DNA of 6,783 bases from Coprothermobacter sp. (GCA_003476705.1 DMVM01000127.1:1-6783); one strand, 5' to 3'. Counted from the first letter of the stretch, positions 1 to 6,048 are shown. Translations and numbers: made by a program. Notes: generated from the letters alone by a model not told the origin.

Positions 1-886
1 GGTACATTTGTTCGAAGCACTCCATCTACCAGGTGGCGTACTTAGCTATGGCATACCGGAATTCAGACTACCAAAGAAAATAGTCAACCACGAAATCATG
101 CTTCTGAGCGACTTAGGCGTTTTCATCCATACAGACGTTATCATAGGGAAGACTTACACCTTACAACAGCTGCTGCGAGAATTCAAAAGTATATTCTTGG
201 GAACCGGTGCTGGGGCACCATTGCTTTTGGGAGTACCTGGTGAGAACCTTAATGGCATATTCACGGCCAATGAATTCCTAATCAGGGTCAACCTCATGAA
301 AGCTTACCGATTCCCAGAATTTGACACACCCATAAAAAAGGGTAAGGAAGTAGTAGTGGTCGGTGCAGGGAATGTTGCCATGGATGCCGCCAGAACCGCA
401 AGGCGTTTAGGTGCCAATGTGACCATTGTTTACAGACGCAGTAGAGCTGAAATGCCAGCACGAGCTGAAGAAGTTCAGCATGCGGAAGAAGAAGGCATAA
501 ACATGAAGCTTCTAACAAATCCGATTGCTTTTCACGGCAAGAACGGTTGGGTACAATCAGCAGAAGTTGTTTCCATGCAGCTTGGATCACCAGATGAGCG
601 AGGTAGAAGAAAGCCTGTACCCATTGAAGGAAGTAACTACGAAATTTATTGCGACCAAGTTATAGTAGCCATTGGAACCATGCCGAATCCCATACTTAAA
701 TACAGCACGCCAGAACTCCTACTCACACCCCATGGCAACATTGTAGTAGATGACCAATGCCAAACCAACATACCTGGTGTGTTTGCCGGAGGCGATATTG
801 TAACAGGTTCAGCTACCGTCATAGAAGCTCTGGGAGCAGGAAAAAAGGCTGCCATTTACATTGACAAATTTATAAAGGAAGCCTAA
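1..886 (+). CDS. NfnB/GltD-family FAD-NADPH oxidoreductase subunit, C-terminal part (5' truncated by window edge)
   Basis: This is the C-terminal ~294 residues of a pyridine-nucleotide:flavin oxidoreductase of the glutamate synthase small-chain family. The family is about 460 residues long, so roughly 165 N-terminal residues (the 4Fe-4S cysteines and the first FAD-binding GxGxxG) lie outside the window. The frame is open to base 2, so the TTG at base 8 is an internal Leu codon and not a start. Counting from that codon, visible landmarks are the LPGGVLSYGIPEFRLPK segment (7-23), GTGAGAPLLLGVPGE (65-79), an NADP(H)-binding Rossmann motif GAGNVAMDAARTARRLGA (119-136) followed by YRRSRAEMPAR (142-152), an AIGTMPNP segment (221-228), and the closing FAD motif GVFAGGDIVTGSATVIEALG (257-276). 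The NEFLIRVNLMKAYRFPEFDTPI stretch (88-109) resembles the homotetrameric 'GltA'/NfnB/sulfide dehydrogenase SudA branch. In anaerobes this branch is often the large subunit of NADH-dependent ferredoxin:NADP+ oxidoreductase, with an nfnA gene directly upstream. That gene would be outside the window, so NfnB versus glutamate synthase beta chain stays open. Confidence 0.9.
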   Translation, partial: VHLFEALHLPGGVLSYGIPEFRLPKKIVNHEIMLLSDLGVFIHTDVIIGKTYTLQQLLREFKSIFLGTGAGAPLLLGVPGENLNGIFTANEFLIRVNLMKAYRFPEFDTPIKKGKEVVVVGAGNVAMDAARTARRLGANVTIVYRRSRAEMPARAEEVQHAEEEGINMKLLTNPIAFHGKNGWVQSAEVVSMQLGSPDERGRRKPVPIEGSNYEIYCDQVIVAIGTMPNPILKYSTPELLLTPHGNIVVDDQCQTNIPGVFAGGDIVTGSATVIEALGAGKKAAIYIDKFIKEA

Positions 887-900
887 TATTCTAGGCTCCC
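877..900. terminator. Hairpin between convergent genes, overlapping the stop codon of the flavoprotein gene
   Basis: The arms 877-885 and 892-900 (GGAAGCCTA / TAGGCTCCC) pair with one mismatch around a 6-nt loop; the inner six pairs (AGCCTA/TAGGCT) are perfect. The left arm includes the last sense codons and part of the TAA of the flavoprotein gene. Read on the minus strand, the hairpin is followed by TTTATAAATTT, a passable U-rich tail, and lies 14 nt past the transaldolase stop. It therefore fits best as the terminator of the minus-strand unit. On the plus strand the following bases are not T-rich, so termination of the flavoprotein transcript here is less certain. Confidence 0.6.
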
Positions 901-913
901 CTGACATTGTGCG

Positions 914-1567
914 CTAAAAAGGACGCCCAGGTACCTTTGACCAATCAGCTAAGAACTGTTCCAATCCCCTGTCAGTTAGTGAGTGCTTAAAAAGCTGTTC
1001 CATAACCTTGAATGGAACCGTGCAAATATCAGCGCCCATGCGAGCTGCATCAAGGACATGCTTAGGATGTCTAACACTGGCAACTATGATTTGTGTTTCA
1101 AAGCCGTAATTATCGAATATGTTTTTAATGTCAAACACCAGGTCCATGGCATCGTGTCCAATATCTTCCAAGCGTCCCACAAATGGTGAAACATAGGTAG
1201 CACCAGCCTTGGCAGCCAACAACGCTTGAAGTGGTTGAAAGATGAGCGTCACATTTGTTGGTATACCTTCTTGGGAAAGCACCTTCACGGCTTTTATGCC
1301 TTCTTGCGTAGCTGGAATCTTAATTACAACCTGTTCACCTAAACGCCTTAGCTGCTTTGCTTGCTCCACCATCCCCTGAGCATCTTGCGCCACTACTTCT
1401 AAACTGACGGGCCCCTCCACAATGTTAAGTATGTCTTGAACCACTTCCATGAAACCTTTACCTGTCTTGGCAACCAATGTTGGGTTAGTAGTAACTCCAT
1501 CTAGAATACCCCACTCCTTTACAGCTTTTATCTCTTCCACAAATGCCGTGTCCAAAAAGAATTTCAC
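914..1567 (-). CDS. tal: Small class I transaldolase (TalC/MipB/FSA-like family)
   Basis: This 217-residue cytosolic TIM-barrel enzyme, of the family's usual length, is predicted to move a dihydroxyacetone unit between sugar phosphates in the non-oxidative pentose phosphate pathway. It has the family start MKFFLDTA with Asp6, DGVTTNPTL (23-31), the Schiff-base lysine in VVIKIPAT (Lys83), [10 protein letters not shown] (101-110), [13 protein letters not shown] (125-137) and ASVRHP (163-168). The fold is shared with fructose-6-phosphate aldolase. However, the position equivalent to FSA Gln59 is Glu57 here, and that of FSA Tyr131 is Phe129; both are transaldolase-type residues, so transaldolase is preferred over aldolase. 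The start is GTG at 1565-1567, preceded by GGGGGTGAG (minus strand, 1574-1582) at 6-nt spacing, and the protein then begins exactly like its homologues. It lies 21 nt downstream of the ComB-family gene and is presumably co-transcribed with it. A hairpin follows at 877-900. Confidence 0.93.
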   Translation of the reverse strand: MKFFLDTAFVEEIKAVKEWGILDGVTTNPTLVAKTGKGFMEVVQDILNIVEGPVSLEVVAQDAQGMVEQAKQLRRLGEQVVIKIPATQEGIKAVKVLSQEGIPTNVTLIFQPLQALLAAKAGATYVSPFVGRLEDIGHDAMDLVFDIKNIFDNYGFETQIIVASVRHPKHVLDAARMGADICTVPFKVMEQLFKHSLTDRGLEQFLADWSKVPGRPF

Positions 1568-1573
1568 GAATAA

Positions 1574-1582
1574 CTCACCCCC
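1574..1582 (-). promoter_or_regulatory. Ribosome binding site of the transaldolase gene
   Basis: GGGGGTGAG lies 6 nt before the GTG start. It sits in the 21-nt gap after the ComB-family stop codon and supports choosing the GTG as initiator. Confidence 0.75.
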
Positions 1583-1588
1583 GTTATT

Positions 1589-2326
1589 TCATTTTGTTAC
1601 AATATTATCAACAACTTTTGGAACAATAGCATACAGATCTATTTGAGAACAAAACTTTATATCAGCGTCTTTGCCGTATCTCAATATGTTTCTTCCACTC
1701 TCTGACTGCATGAGTGCGTCTAGTGGGTCATCAGTTACTTTAGCCCAAGATAGAGATACCTTTGCTGCATCATCAAGTTCCATTTTTGTGTTGCTCAAGG
1801 TAAGTAGTCTGCTTACCACAAGACCCGCACAGTAGAAATCGTCTGCAACCAGTCGACCTTCCTTCCCCGCACAAGCCACCCCAATACCCTCAAATTGCTC
1901 TTTTTGGGCAATATCAAAGGTTTCTTGCACCACAGATGATAGATTTAACAGTGATCCAATCAGAATTCTCGTAGTGGTATTCTGGAGCTTTATTATTAAA
2001 TTGGTGCCGTTTGTGGTAGTCATAACGGCTCTGGCACCTTGTAATTGATCAACATGTTTTGCCAAACTCACAGGAGAGTTATCAAAATCGAAACCGTCTA
2101 TCTTTATTCCACCCCTCTCCCCAATGAGAATCACCGATGGGTCCTTTACTTTTTCTCTAGCGGCCAACTCAATAGAATCTGTAACGAGAATCGATTTACC
2201 GCCCTCAGCAAGAAACGTAACAATGGTACTCGTCGCACGGATAATATCCAAAGCAATCCATACAAAATCTCCTTCAGGAAGTTGTTCACTTACAGATGGA
2301 AGTACCGAAATCTTCATACCTAACAT
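1589..2326 (-). CDS. comB: ComB-family protein (2-phosphosulfolactate phosphatase homologue)
   Basis: This soluble 245-residue protein matches the ComB family in length and motif order: ALDIIRATSTI (25-35, with the metal-site Asp27), LIGERGGIKIDGFDFDNSP (67-85), TTTNGT (103-108), ILIGSLLN (121-128), VACAGKEG (150-157) and ADDFYCAG (161-168), with YAIVP (232-236) near the C-terminus. The characterised archaeal enzyme is a Mg-dependent phosphatase that turns 2-phosphosulfolactate into sulfolactate in coenzyme M synthesis. Many bacteria that are not known to make coenzyme M carry homologues, so the real substrate here is uncertain. Two ATG starts are possible, at 2326 and at 2317 (residue 4); an in-frame TAG just upstream rules out longer forms. 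Neither ATG has a clear Shine-Dalgarno sequence. The shorter form, beginning MKISVLP, would look more like homologues. It is the first gene of the minus-strand unit with the transaldolase. Confidence 0.88.
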   Translation of the reverse strand: MLGMKISVLPSVSEQLPEGDFVWIALDIIRATSTIVTFLAEGGKSILVTDSIELAAREKVKDPSVILIGERGGIKIDGFDFDNSPVSLAKHVDQLQGARAVMTTTNGTNLIIKLQNTTTRILIGSLLNLSSVVQETFDIAQKEQFEGIGVACAGKEGRLVADDFYCAGLVVSRLLTLSNTKMELDDAAKVSLSWAKVTDDPLDALMQSESGRNILRYGKDADIKFCSQIDLYAIVPKVVDNIVTK

Positions 2327-2376
2327 TGTAACAGCATAGAACCGCTATCTTTGAATAAAGGATCTGTGTGTCTAGC

Positions 2377-2404
2377 TTTAAAATTATTTACCTTATGTTA
2401 TAAT
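2377..2404 (+). promoter_or_regulatory. Promoter of the MFS transporter gene
   Basis: TTTAAA (2377-2382, four of six) and a perfect TATAAT (2399-2404) are separated by 16 nt. The predicted start of transcription is near 2411, giving a leader of about 37 nt that contains the ribosome binding site. Confidence 0.6.
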
Positions 2405-2412
2405 TCTTTCAA
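2383..2412 (-). promoter_or_regulatory. Possible promoter of the comB-tal unit
   Basis: On the minus strand, TTGAAA (2407-2412) and AATAAT (2383-2388) are separated by 18 nt; each matches five of six consensus bases, but the first T of the -10 is missing. An alternative -10, TAAATA, is at 16-nt spacing. The leader would be about 50 nt. The site overlaps the plus-strand promoter of the MFS gene. Confidence 0.4.
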
Positions 2413-2431
2413 GTCAATCTATATAAATATC

Positions 2432-2442
2432 AAAGGGGTGGT
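2432..2442 (+). promoter_or_regulatory. Ribosome binding site deciding the GTG start of the MFS gene
   Basis: AAAGGGGTGGT ends 5 nt before GTG 2448. It is G-rich and close to the anti-Shine-Dalgarno complement, and it supports GTG 2448 over later ATG codons. Confidence 0.65.
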
Positions 2443-2447
2443 GCTGA

Positions 2448-3785
2448 GTGACAAGACCTTCAGGTTTGAAAGGGTTCGCAACAATAACAATAGGTCAAGT
2501 GGCTTCGATAACAGGTACTGTAATGACTCAATTTGGGCTTTCCTACTGGGTTTGGCAAGAATTTGGCAAAGCCACCCCATTTAGTATTATGAGCATTCTC
2601 TTCTTTGGTGCACAAGTGATTTTCGGTTTGGCGGCTGGTAGCTTGGTTGACCGTTGGCCTAGAAAAATATCGCTCATACTACCTGATATAGCTTCCGGTG
2701 TGCTTACGCTTATAGCTCTTTTCCTCTACACGCAAAATTCACTAACTTTATCCTTCCTTTATACTATGTCCTTTGTGAATGGCATTTTTTCAGCTCTTCA
2801 ATGGCCAGCCTACTCCGTAACACTAGCTAGTATGTTAAAACCAGATCAATACACCAAAGCCAATGCATTGTTCAGCATTACTGACTATGGTCCAGCACTA
2901 GTTGCACCCATACTTGCAGGTGGACTACTAGGTACTATTGGCTTGGAAGGTATCATGACTATAGATCTTTTGACCCTCACGTTAGCCATATTAATAAACC
3001 TATGGGTTTCCATACCTGACATCAGAAAAGGAAAAACTGCCGGTAAAGGAGATGCGTCAGCCAGCTTCTGGCAAGACATATTGTTTGGCTTCAAGTTTAT
3101 TTCGCAAAGGCAACCATTGCTTATGCTGCTGATGGTTTTCCTTGCTTCGAATTTTTTCACCGGATTCGCAAATAGCTTGTTCTCTCCCTATGTACTTGCA
3201 AGAACCAATAACAACGCCTTGGCATTAGGTACCGTTGAAACGTTTTTTGGAGTCGGAGGTCTAATAGGGACGCTACTACTCTCTCTTTGGGTTCTGCCTG
3301 GCAGAAAAGTCAAAGCGCTGCTCATTGGCATAATCATAAGCGACATCGGATTCTTAATAGTGGGTTACTTCAGATGGGTACCTACTATGTGCATAGGTGC
3401 TGCGCTAGGTTCTTTCGGTGGAGTGATGTCAAATACCCACAGCCAGGCTATATGGCAAAGTATTGTTCCCATACCCATGCAGGGCAGAGTATTTTCGGCA
3501 CGTCGATTCATAGCTCAAGCCCTTAGTGGAATTCCCATGTTTCTTAGCGGCCCACTCGTTGATAATGTCTTAGTACCTTATTTCAACCAAGAGATTATAC
3601 TATCTAACCTGCTTGGTCAAGGTCCTGCGGGGGCCATCAGCTTCTTAATGATTTTGGGCTCAGTACTTTCCATTGCGGTTGCATTGCTAGCGTTCGGCAA
3701 TTACAGCATCCAGCATGTTGAGGATCTTGCAATGGCCAAGTTAGAAGCTGACAGCACCCAAGAAACCATGTCGCCGCTATCTTAA
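2448..3785 (+). CDS. MFS drug/solute exporter, MFS_3 (DHA3, MefA/EntS-like) family
   Basis: This is a 445-residue inner-membrane carrier expected to export a small molecule by proton antiport. It shows about 12 hydrophobic segments, with the first at about 9-35 and the last at about 395-417, and a hydrophilic central loop (about 190-210, rich in Lys/Gly/Ser) between the two six-helix halves. The loop between helices 2 and 3 carries motif A, GSLVDRWPRK (64-73). A motif-C-like GPALVAPILAGGLL lies at 148-161. The C-terminal half has VPIPMQGRVFSARR (340-353) and FLSGPLVD (365-372), typical of MFS_3 members such as macrolide and siderophore exporters. The GTG start is chosen because of the ribosome binding site just before it. 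The cytosolic tail (about 419-445) is charged. The substrate cannot be read from the sequence: no regulator or biosynthetic gene sits beside it, and the divergent comB gene offers only weak context. Its stop overlaps the stop of the convergent antiporter gene. Confidence 0.88.
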   Translation: MTRPSGLKGFATITIGQVASITGTVMTQFGLSYWVWQEFGKATPFSIMSILFFGAQVIFGLAAGSLVDRWPRKISLILPDIASGVLTLIALFLYTQNSLTLSFLYTMSFVNGIFSALQWPAYSVTLASMLKPDQYTKANALFSITDYGPALVAPILAGGLLGTIGLEGIMTIDLLTLTLAILINLWVSIPDIRKGKTAGKGDASASFWQDILFGFKFISQRQPLLMLLMVFLASNFFTGFANSLFSPYVLARTNNNALALGTVETFFGVGGLIGTLLLSLWVLPGRKVKALLIGIIISDIGFLIVGYFRWVPTMCIGAALGSFGGVMSNTHSQAIWQSIVPIPMQGRVFSARRFIAQALSGIPMFLSGPLVDNVLVPYFNQEIILSNLLGQGPAGAISFLMILGSVLSIAVALLAFGNYSIQHVEDLAMAKLEADSTQETMSPLS

Positions 3786-5443
3786 ACGCTCTCGGAACTA
3801 GGCTTTGAATTGGATACTTTTACAGGTTTCCCTAAGTACCTTACTACAGCGAACACACTTACAGCACCAATAAGAAGCAAAAGCCAAGAGCTGGATATAA
3901 AACCACCTAAGACGTATAAGATTAAACAAATAACCTGAACTGCCAGAGCATAAGGTAACTGAGTTTTAATGTGCGCAATGTGGTCGCAAGAGGAAGACAT
4001 GGAAGCCATTATGGTGGTATCCGATATGGGCGAACAATGATCACCAAAAATGGCCCCACCGAGCACGCTACCAACCACTAAAGTAGTTATACTGGGACTA
4101 ACACTATAAGCTAGCGGTATGGCAAGTGGCATCACAATAGCCATAGTTCCCCAGCTTGTGCCAGTGGCAAAACTTACCAAGGAAGCTACCAAGAAAACTA
4201 GCGGAGCCACTGCAAAAACAGGTAAATGTTCAGACAGAACGCCAACCAAGAACTGAGCAGTTCCCACATCAGTAATGACCCCAGATATTGTCCAAGCCAA
4301 GGTCAAAATCATCAACGCTGGAACCATTGAGGCAGCACCTTCAGTAAAAGCGTCCATGGTTTCCTGGAGAGACAATATGCGCTGCCCCACAGCCATAAGA
4401 ACTGTTACAATGGCTGTGAATACCGTAGCCCATAGAATAGCAATAGACGAATCAGCATTGCTGAAAGCCTGCCTAATAGCATCAAAACTGTAACCAAGAT
4501 TGGGGCCGCCACCGTTGTACCAAAGCGCAATCAGGGAAGAAACAATCAAGAGTACAATTGGTATCAATGCGTTATATGCTTTCGCTTCCTTATCCCCTAA
4601 ATAAACTTGCTCCATCTTTATGTTAGCGGCTATGGGTCGCGCATCATCGTCAAGTAGCTTACCCGTAGTTCGAGCCCTGTGCTCTGCGTGCCACATGGGT
4701 CCAAAATCCCTACCTGTAAACGCAATTAGCACTACAAAAAGTAACATGAGAATCTCATAGAATCTAAAAGGCAGACTCGACAGGAACACATCATATGGTG
4801 CAACAGTAATACCCAAGCCGGCATAGGAATCCTTTATCAAAGAAAGTTCATAGCCAATCCAAGTAGAGATTATGAACAAGCCAGAAACGGGAGCTGCAGT
4901 AGCATCAACAATGAAAGCCAACTTTTCACGGGAGATGCTGTATTTATCGAACAAAGGCCTCATCGTGGGCCCCACCACCACGGCATTCGCGTAGTCATCA
5001 AAGAAAACCAAAGTGCCCAGTAGCCACGTAGCAAACCCTGCTGTTCTTTCATTTTTAGCTAGTCTTCCAATAAAATCTGCCAAAGCTTTGGTTCCGCCCA
5101 TGCGACCTATAATCCCTATTACGGAACCCAGTACCGCAAGAAAGATCAGTATGCCAGCGTGAAAGCTATCGGTGAGCGCTCCCACAAGATACTTGCTAAG
5201 AAGTGTTAAGAAAGCACCTAAGACGTTACCACCCTCCAACATGACAACCCCCACAAGGGCTCCCAAAAAAAGGGAAAGTACAACTTGTCGCGTGACAAAC
5301 GCCAAAACAATTGCCAATAGAGCTGGGAGTAGCGACCAAACCCCGAAATTCAACGCTCCAGAGTCTTCGGCCATGACGTAGCCTGGTAAACACATAAACA
5401 ATACCACAATCAGAGCAAACCAAAACCAATGTCGACCTCTCAT
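3782..5443 (-). CDS. nhaC: Na+/H+ antiporter NhaC-family membrane protein
   Basis: This 553-residue polytopic membrane protein of the NhaC/ion-transporter superfamily is expected to exchange Na+ (or an organic acid or amino acid) for H+. Key family segments are LLAIVLAFVTRQVVLSLFLG (42-61), LVFFDDYANAVVVGPTMRPL (145-164) followed by DKYSISREKLAFIVDATAAP (166-185), FATGTSWGTMAIVMPLAIPL (425-444), and GAIFGDHCSPISDTTIMAS (463-481) followed by CDHIAHIKTQLPYA (486-499). The acidic pair in FFDD and the GDH...SD group are the likely ion-site residues. The N-terminus (1-25, MRGRHWFW... to VMA) looks like a cleavable signal peptide or extra first helix with an Ala-x-Ala-like end before EDSGA. The polypeptide is longer than classical NhaC of about 460 residues because of this leader and a charged loop at about 243-290. 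ATG 5443 is preceded by CGGAGGTG at 7-nt spacing. True substrates of this subfamily vary (Na+/H+, malate/lactate, amino acids), so the ion specificity is inferred. Confidence 0.9.
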   Translation of the reverse strand: MRGRHWFWFALIVVLFMCLPGYVMAEDSGALNFGVWSLLPALLAIVLAFVTRQVVLSLFLGALVGVVMLEGGNVLGAFLTLLSKYLVGALTDSFHAGILIFLAVLGSVIGIIGRMGGTKALADFIGRLAKNERTAGFATWLLGTLVFFDDYANAVVVGPTMRPLFDKYSISREKLAFIVDATAAPVSGLFIISTWIGYELSLIKDSYAGLGITVAPYDVFLSSLPFRFYEILMLLFVVLIAFTGRDFGPMWHAEHRARTTGKLLDDDARPIAANIKMEQVYLGDKEAKAYNALIPIVLLIVSSLIALWYNGGGPNLGYSFDAIRQAFSNADSSIAILWATVFTAIVTVLMAVGQRILSLQETMDAFTEGAASMVPALMILTLAWTISGVITDVGTAQFLVGVLSEHLPVFAVAPLVFLVASLVSFATGTSWGTMAIVMPLAIPLAYSVSPSITTLVVGSVLGGAIFGDHCSPISDTTIMASMSSSCDHIAHIKTQLPYALAVQVICLILYVLGGFISSSWLLLLIGAVSVFAVVRYLGKPVKVSNSKPSSESV

Positions 5444-5450
5444 TTTAAAA

Positions 5451-5458
5451 CACCTCCG
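5451..5458 (-). promoter_or_regulatory. Ribosome binding site of nhaC
   Basis: CGGAGGTG on the minus strand lies 7 nt before the ATG. It is nearly a full anti-Shine-Dalgarno match and fixes the start of the antiporter, including its signal-like N-terminus. Confidence 0.85.
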
Positions 5459-5487
5459 ATGATCAAATAAAACAAATGGTTCTGGTC

Positions 5488-5516
5488 ATTATAGGTAAAA
5501 AGTCACCGCAATTCAA
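5488..5516 (-). promoter_or_regulatory. Sigma-70-type promoter of nhaC
   Basis: On the minus strand, TTGAAT (5511-5516, four of six) is followed after exactly 17 nt by a perfect TATAAT (5488-5493). The predicted start of transcription is near 5481, giving a leader of about 38 nt that holds the strong ribosome binding site. It is the clearest promoter in the window. Confidence 0.75.
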
Positions 5517-5590
5517 CATATTCACTTTAATAGGCACATAACATTACAAAGAATGGCTTAACACTGTTTATCTACTTGACTCCGGTCTGC

Positions 5591-5618
5591 ACAGAAATTA
5601 CGGAAAAGATTTTTCTGT
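5591..5618. repeat. 28-bp dyad-symmetric sequence upstream of the DUF2089 gene
   Basis: ACAGAAA (5591-5597) and TTTCTGT (5612-5618) form a perfect 7-bp inverted repeat around 14 nt. Nested inside the right side is a second small dyad, GAAAA-GAT-TTTTC (5603-5615). It lies just upstream of the promoter elements of the DUF2089 gene and is not followed by a T-run typical of a terminator, so it is a possible protein-binding site. Confidence 0.4.
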
Positions 5619-5623
5619 ATTTG

Positions 5624-5642
5624 AAAGTCTTATGTTGACTTT
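5624..5642. promoter_or_regulatory. Possible operator overlapping the DUF2089 promoter
   Basis: AAAGTC (5624-5629) and GACTTT (5637-5642) form a perfect 6-bp inverted repeat with a 7-nt spacer. The right arm overlaps the candidate -35 TTGACT (5635-5640). This placement suits a repressor, perhaps the downstream HTH protein itself. Binding is inferred from symmetry and position only. Confidence 0.35.
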
Positions 5643-5662
5643 TTTAATATACATGTTAATAT
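5635..5662 (+). promoter_or_regulatory. Candidate promoter of the DUF2089-DUF4097 operon
   Basis: TTGACT (5635-5640, five of six) is followed after 16 nt by TAATAT (5657-5662, four of six) with an extended -10 TG at 5654-5655. Transcription would start near 5669, leaving a very short leader of about 14 nt that contains most of the ribosome binding site. A second possible set is TTGAAA (5621-5626) with TAATAT (5645-5650) at 18-nt spacing, which would give a roomier leader of about 26 nt. Confidence 0.5.
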
Positions 5663-5666
5663 TATT

Positions 5667-5674
5667 AAAGGAGG
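5667..5674 (+). promoter_or_regulatory. Ribosome binding site deciding the start of the DUF2089 gene
   Basis: AAAGGAGG is 8 nt before ATG 5683 but only 2 nt before ATG 5677, which selects ATG 5683. It also shows that the longer open frame back to 5632, which would add a hydrophobic leader, is regulatory DNA. Confidence 0.85.
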
Positions 5675-5682
5675 CGATGAAC

Positions 5683-6048
5683 ATGATTACAGTGTGTCCA
5701 AATTGCGGTTCTCAACTTCATGTAACTGGACTTAAATGCCCTGACTGCGGAACAGCCATAACGGGAGATTTTCCCATGGATGAACTGTTTAAGCTAGCAC
5801 CCGAACAGTTGGACTTTGTAAAACTGTTCTTAAAGAAACGAGGCAATTTATCGGAAGTGCAGAAGGAATTGGGACTGTCATATCCCACAGTGAGAAGCCG
5901 CTTGGAGAACATACTTAAAACGTTAGGATACGACGTACAGGAAGAGATCACAGAGTGGGACATACTTCAGCAACTACGAGAAGGTGCATTGGATGCAGAA
6001 ACTGCACTTCGTATACTAAAGGAGTTAAAGGAACATGAAAACAACTAA
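5683..6048 (+). CDS. DUF2089 family zinc-ribbon/HTH putative transcription regulator
   Basis: This is a small cytosolic protein of 121 residues with three parts. An N-terminal zinc ribbon has CPNCG (5-9) and CPDCG (19-23), so Cys5, Cys8, Cys19 and Cys22 can hold one zinc. A central helix-turn-helix-like region spans about 44-83, with FVKLFLKKRGNLSEVQKELG and SYPTVRSRLENILKTLGY; the SYPTVRxRL core is the hallmark of DUF2089. A short C-terminal amphipathic segment (about 91-117, with ILQQLREGALDAETALRIL) resembles the SHOCT-like helix pair often found in this family and is possibly for self-association. The family is annotated as a putative regulator, but its targets are not known to me. The next gene starts before this one ends (14-nt overlap), so the two are likely translationally coupled. 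Dyads at 5591-5618 and 5624-5642 in front of the gene would suit autoregulation. Confidence 0.9.
   Translation: MITVCPNCGSQLHVTGLKCPDCGTAITGDFPMDELFKLAPEQLDFVKLFLKKRGNLSEVQKELGLSYPTVRSRLENILKTLGYDVQEEITEWDILQQLREGALDAETALRILKELKEHENN
6018..6024 (+). promoter_or_regulatory. Ribosome binding site of the DUF4097 gene, inside the DUF2089 coding region
   Basis: AAAGGAG lies 10 nt before ATG 6035. A second AAAGGA (6027-6032) is too close, only 2 nt before the ATG. The site is inside the upstream gene, as expected for coupled translation. Confidence 0.65.

Noticed and set aside
8..10. TTG as start of the flavoprotein gene
   Set aside because: The frame is open to the window edge, the preceding codons fit the family, and the protein from this TTG lacks the N-terminal FAD and iron-sulfur regions. 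It is an internal Leu codon.
294..590. 98-codon open frame antisense to the flavoprotein gene
   Set aside because: It lies wholly within a well-conserved coding region, has no recognisable motif and looks like a shadow frame rich in Leu, Trp and His.
2045..2339. Two plus-strand open frames antisense to comB (2045-2323 and 2124-2339)
   Set aside because: They are complementary to conserved ComB motifs and show no domain or convincing ribosome binding site.
5226..5429. 67-codon open frame overlapping the nhaC N-terminal region
   Set aside because: It is in another frame of the same strand, inside the clear nhaC coding sequence, and has no independent start signal.
5644..5662. Direct repeat TTAATAT (5644-5650 and 5656-5662) as a regulatory iteron
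   Set aside because: It is short, very A/T-rich, and coincides with two alternative -10 elements, so a special role is not needed.
5632..5682. Longer DUF2089 start giving a hydrophobic leader (MLTFLIYMLILL...)
   Set aside because: It overlaps the -35/-10 elements and the AAAGGAGG site itself, has no ribosome binding site of its own, and family members begin near the zinc ribbon.
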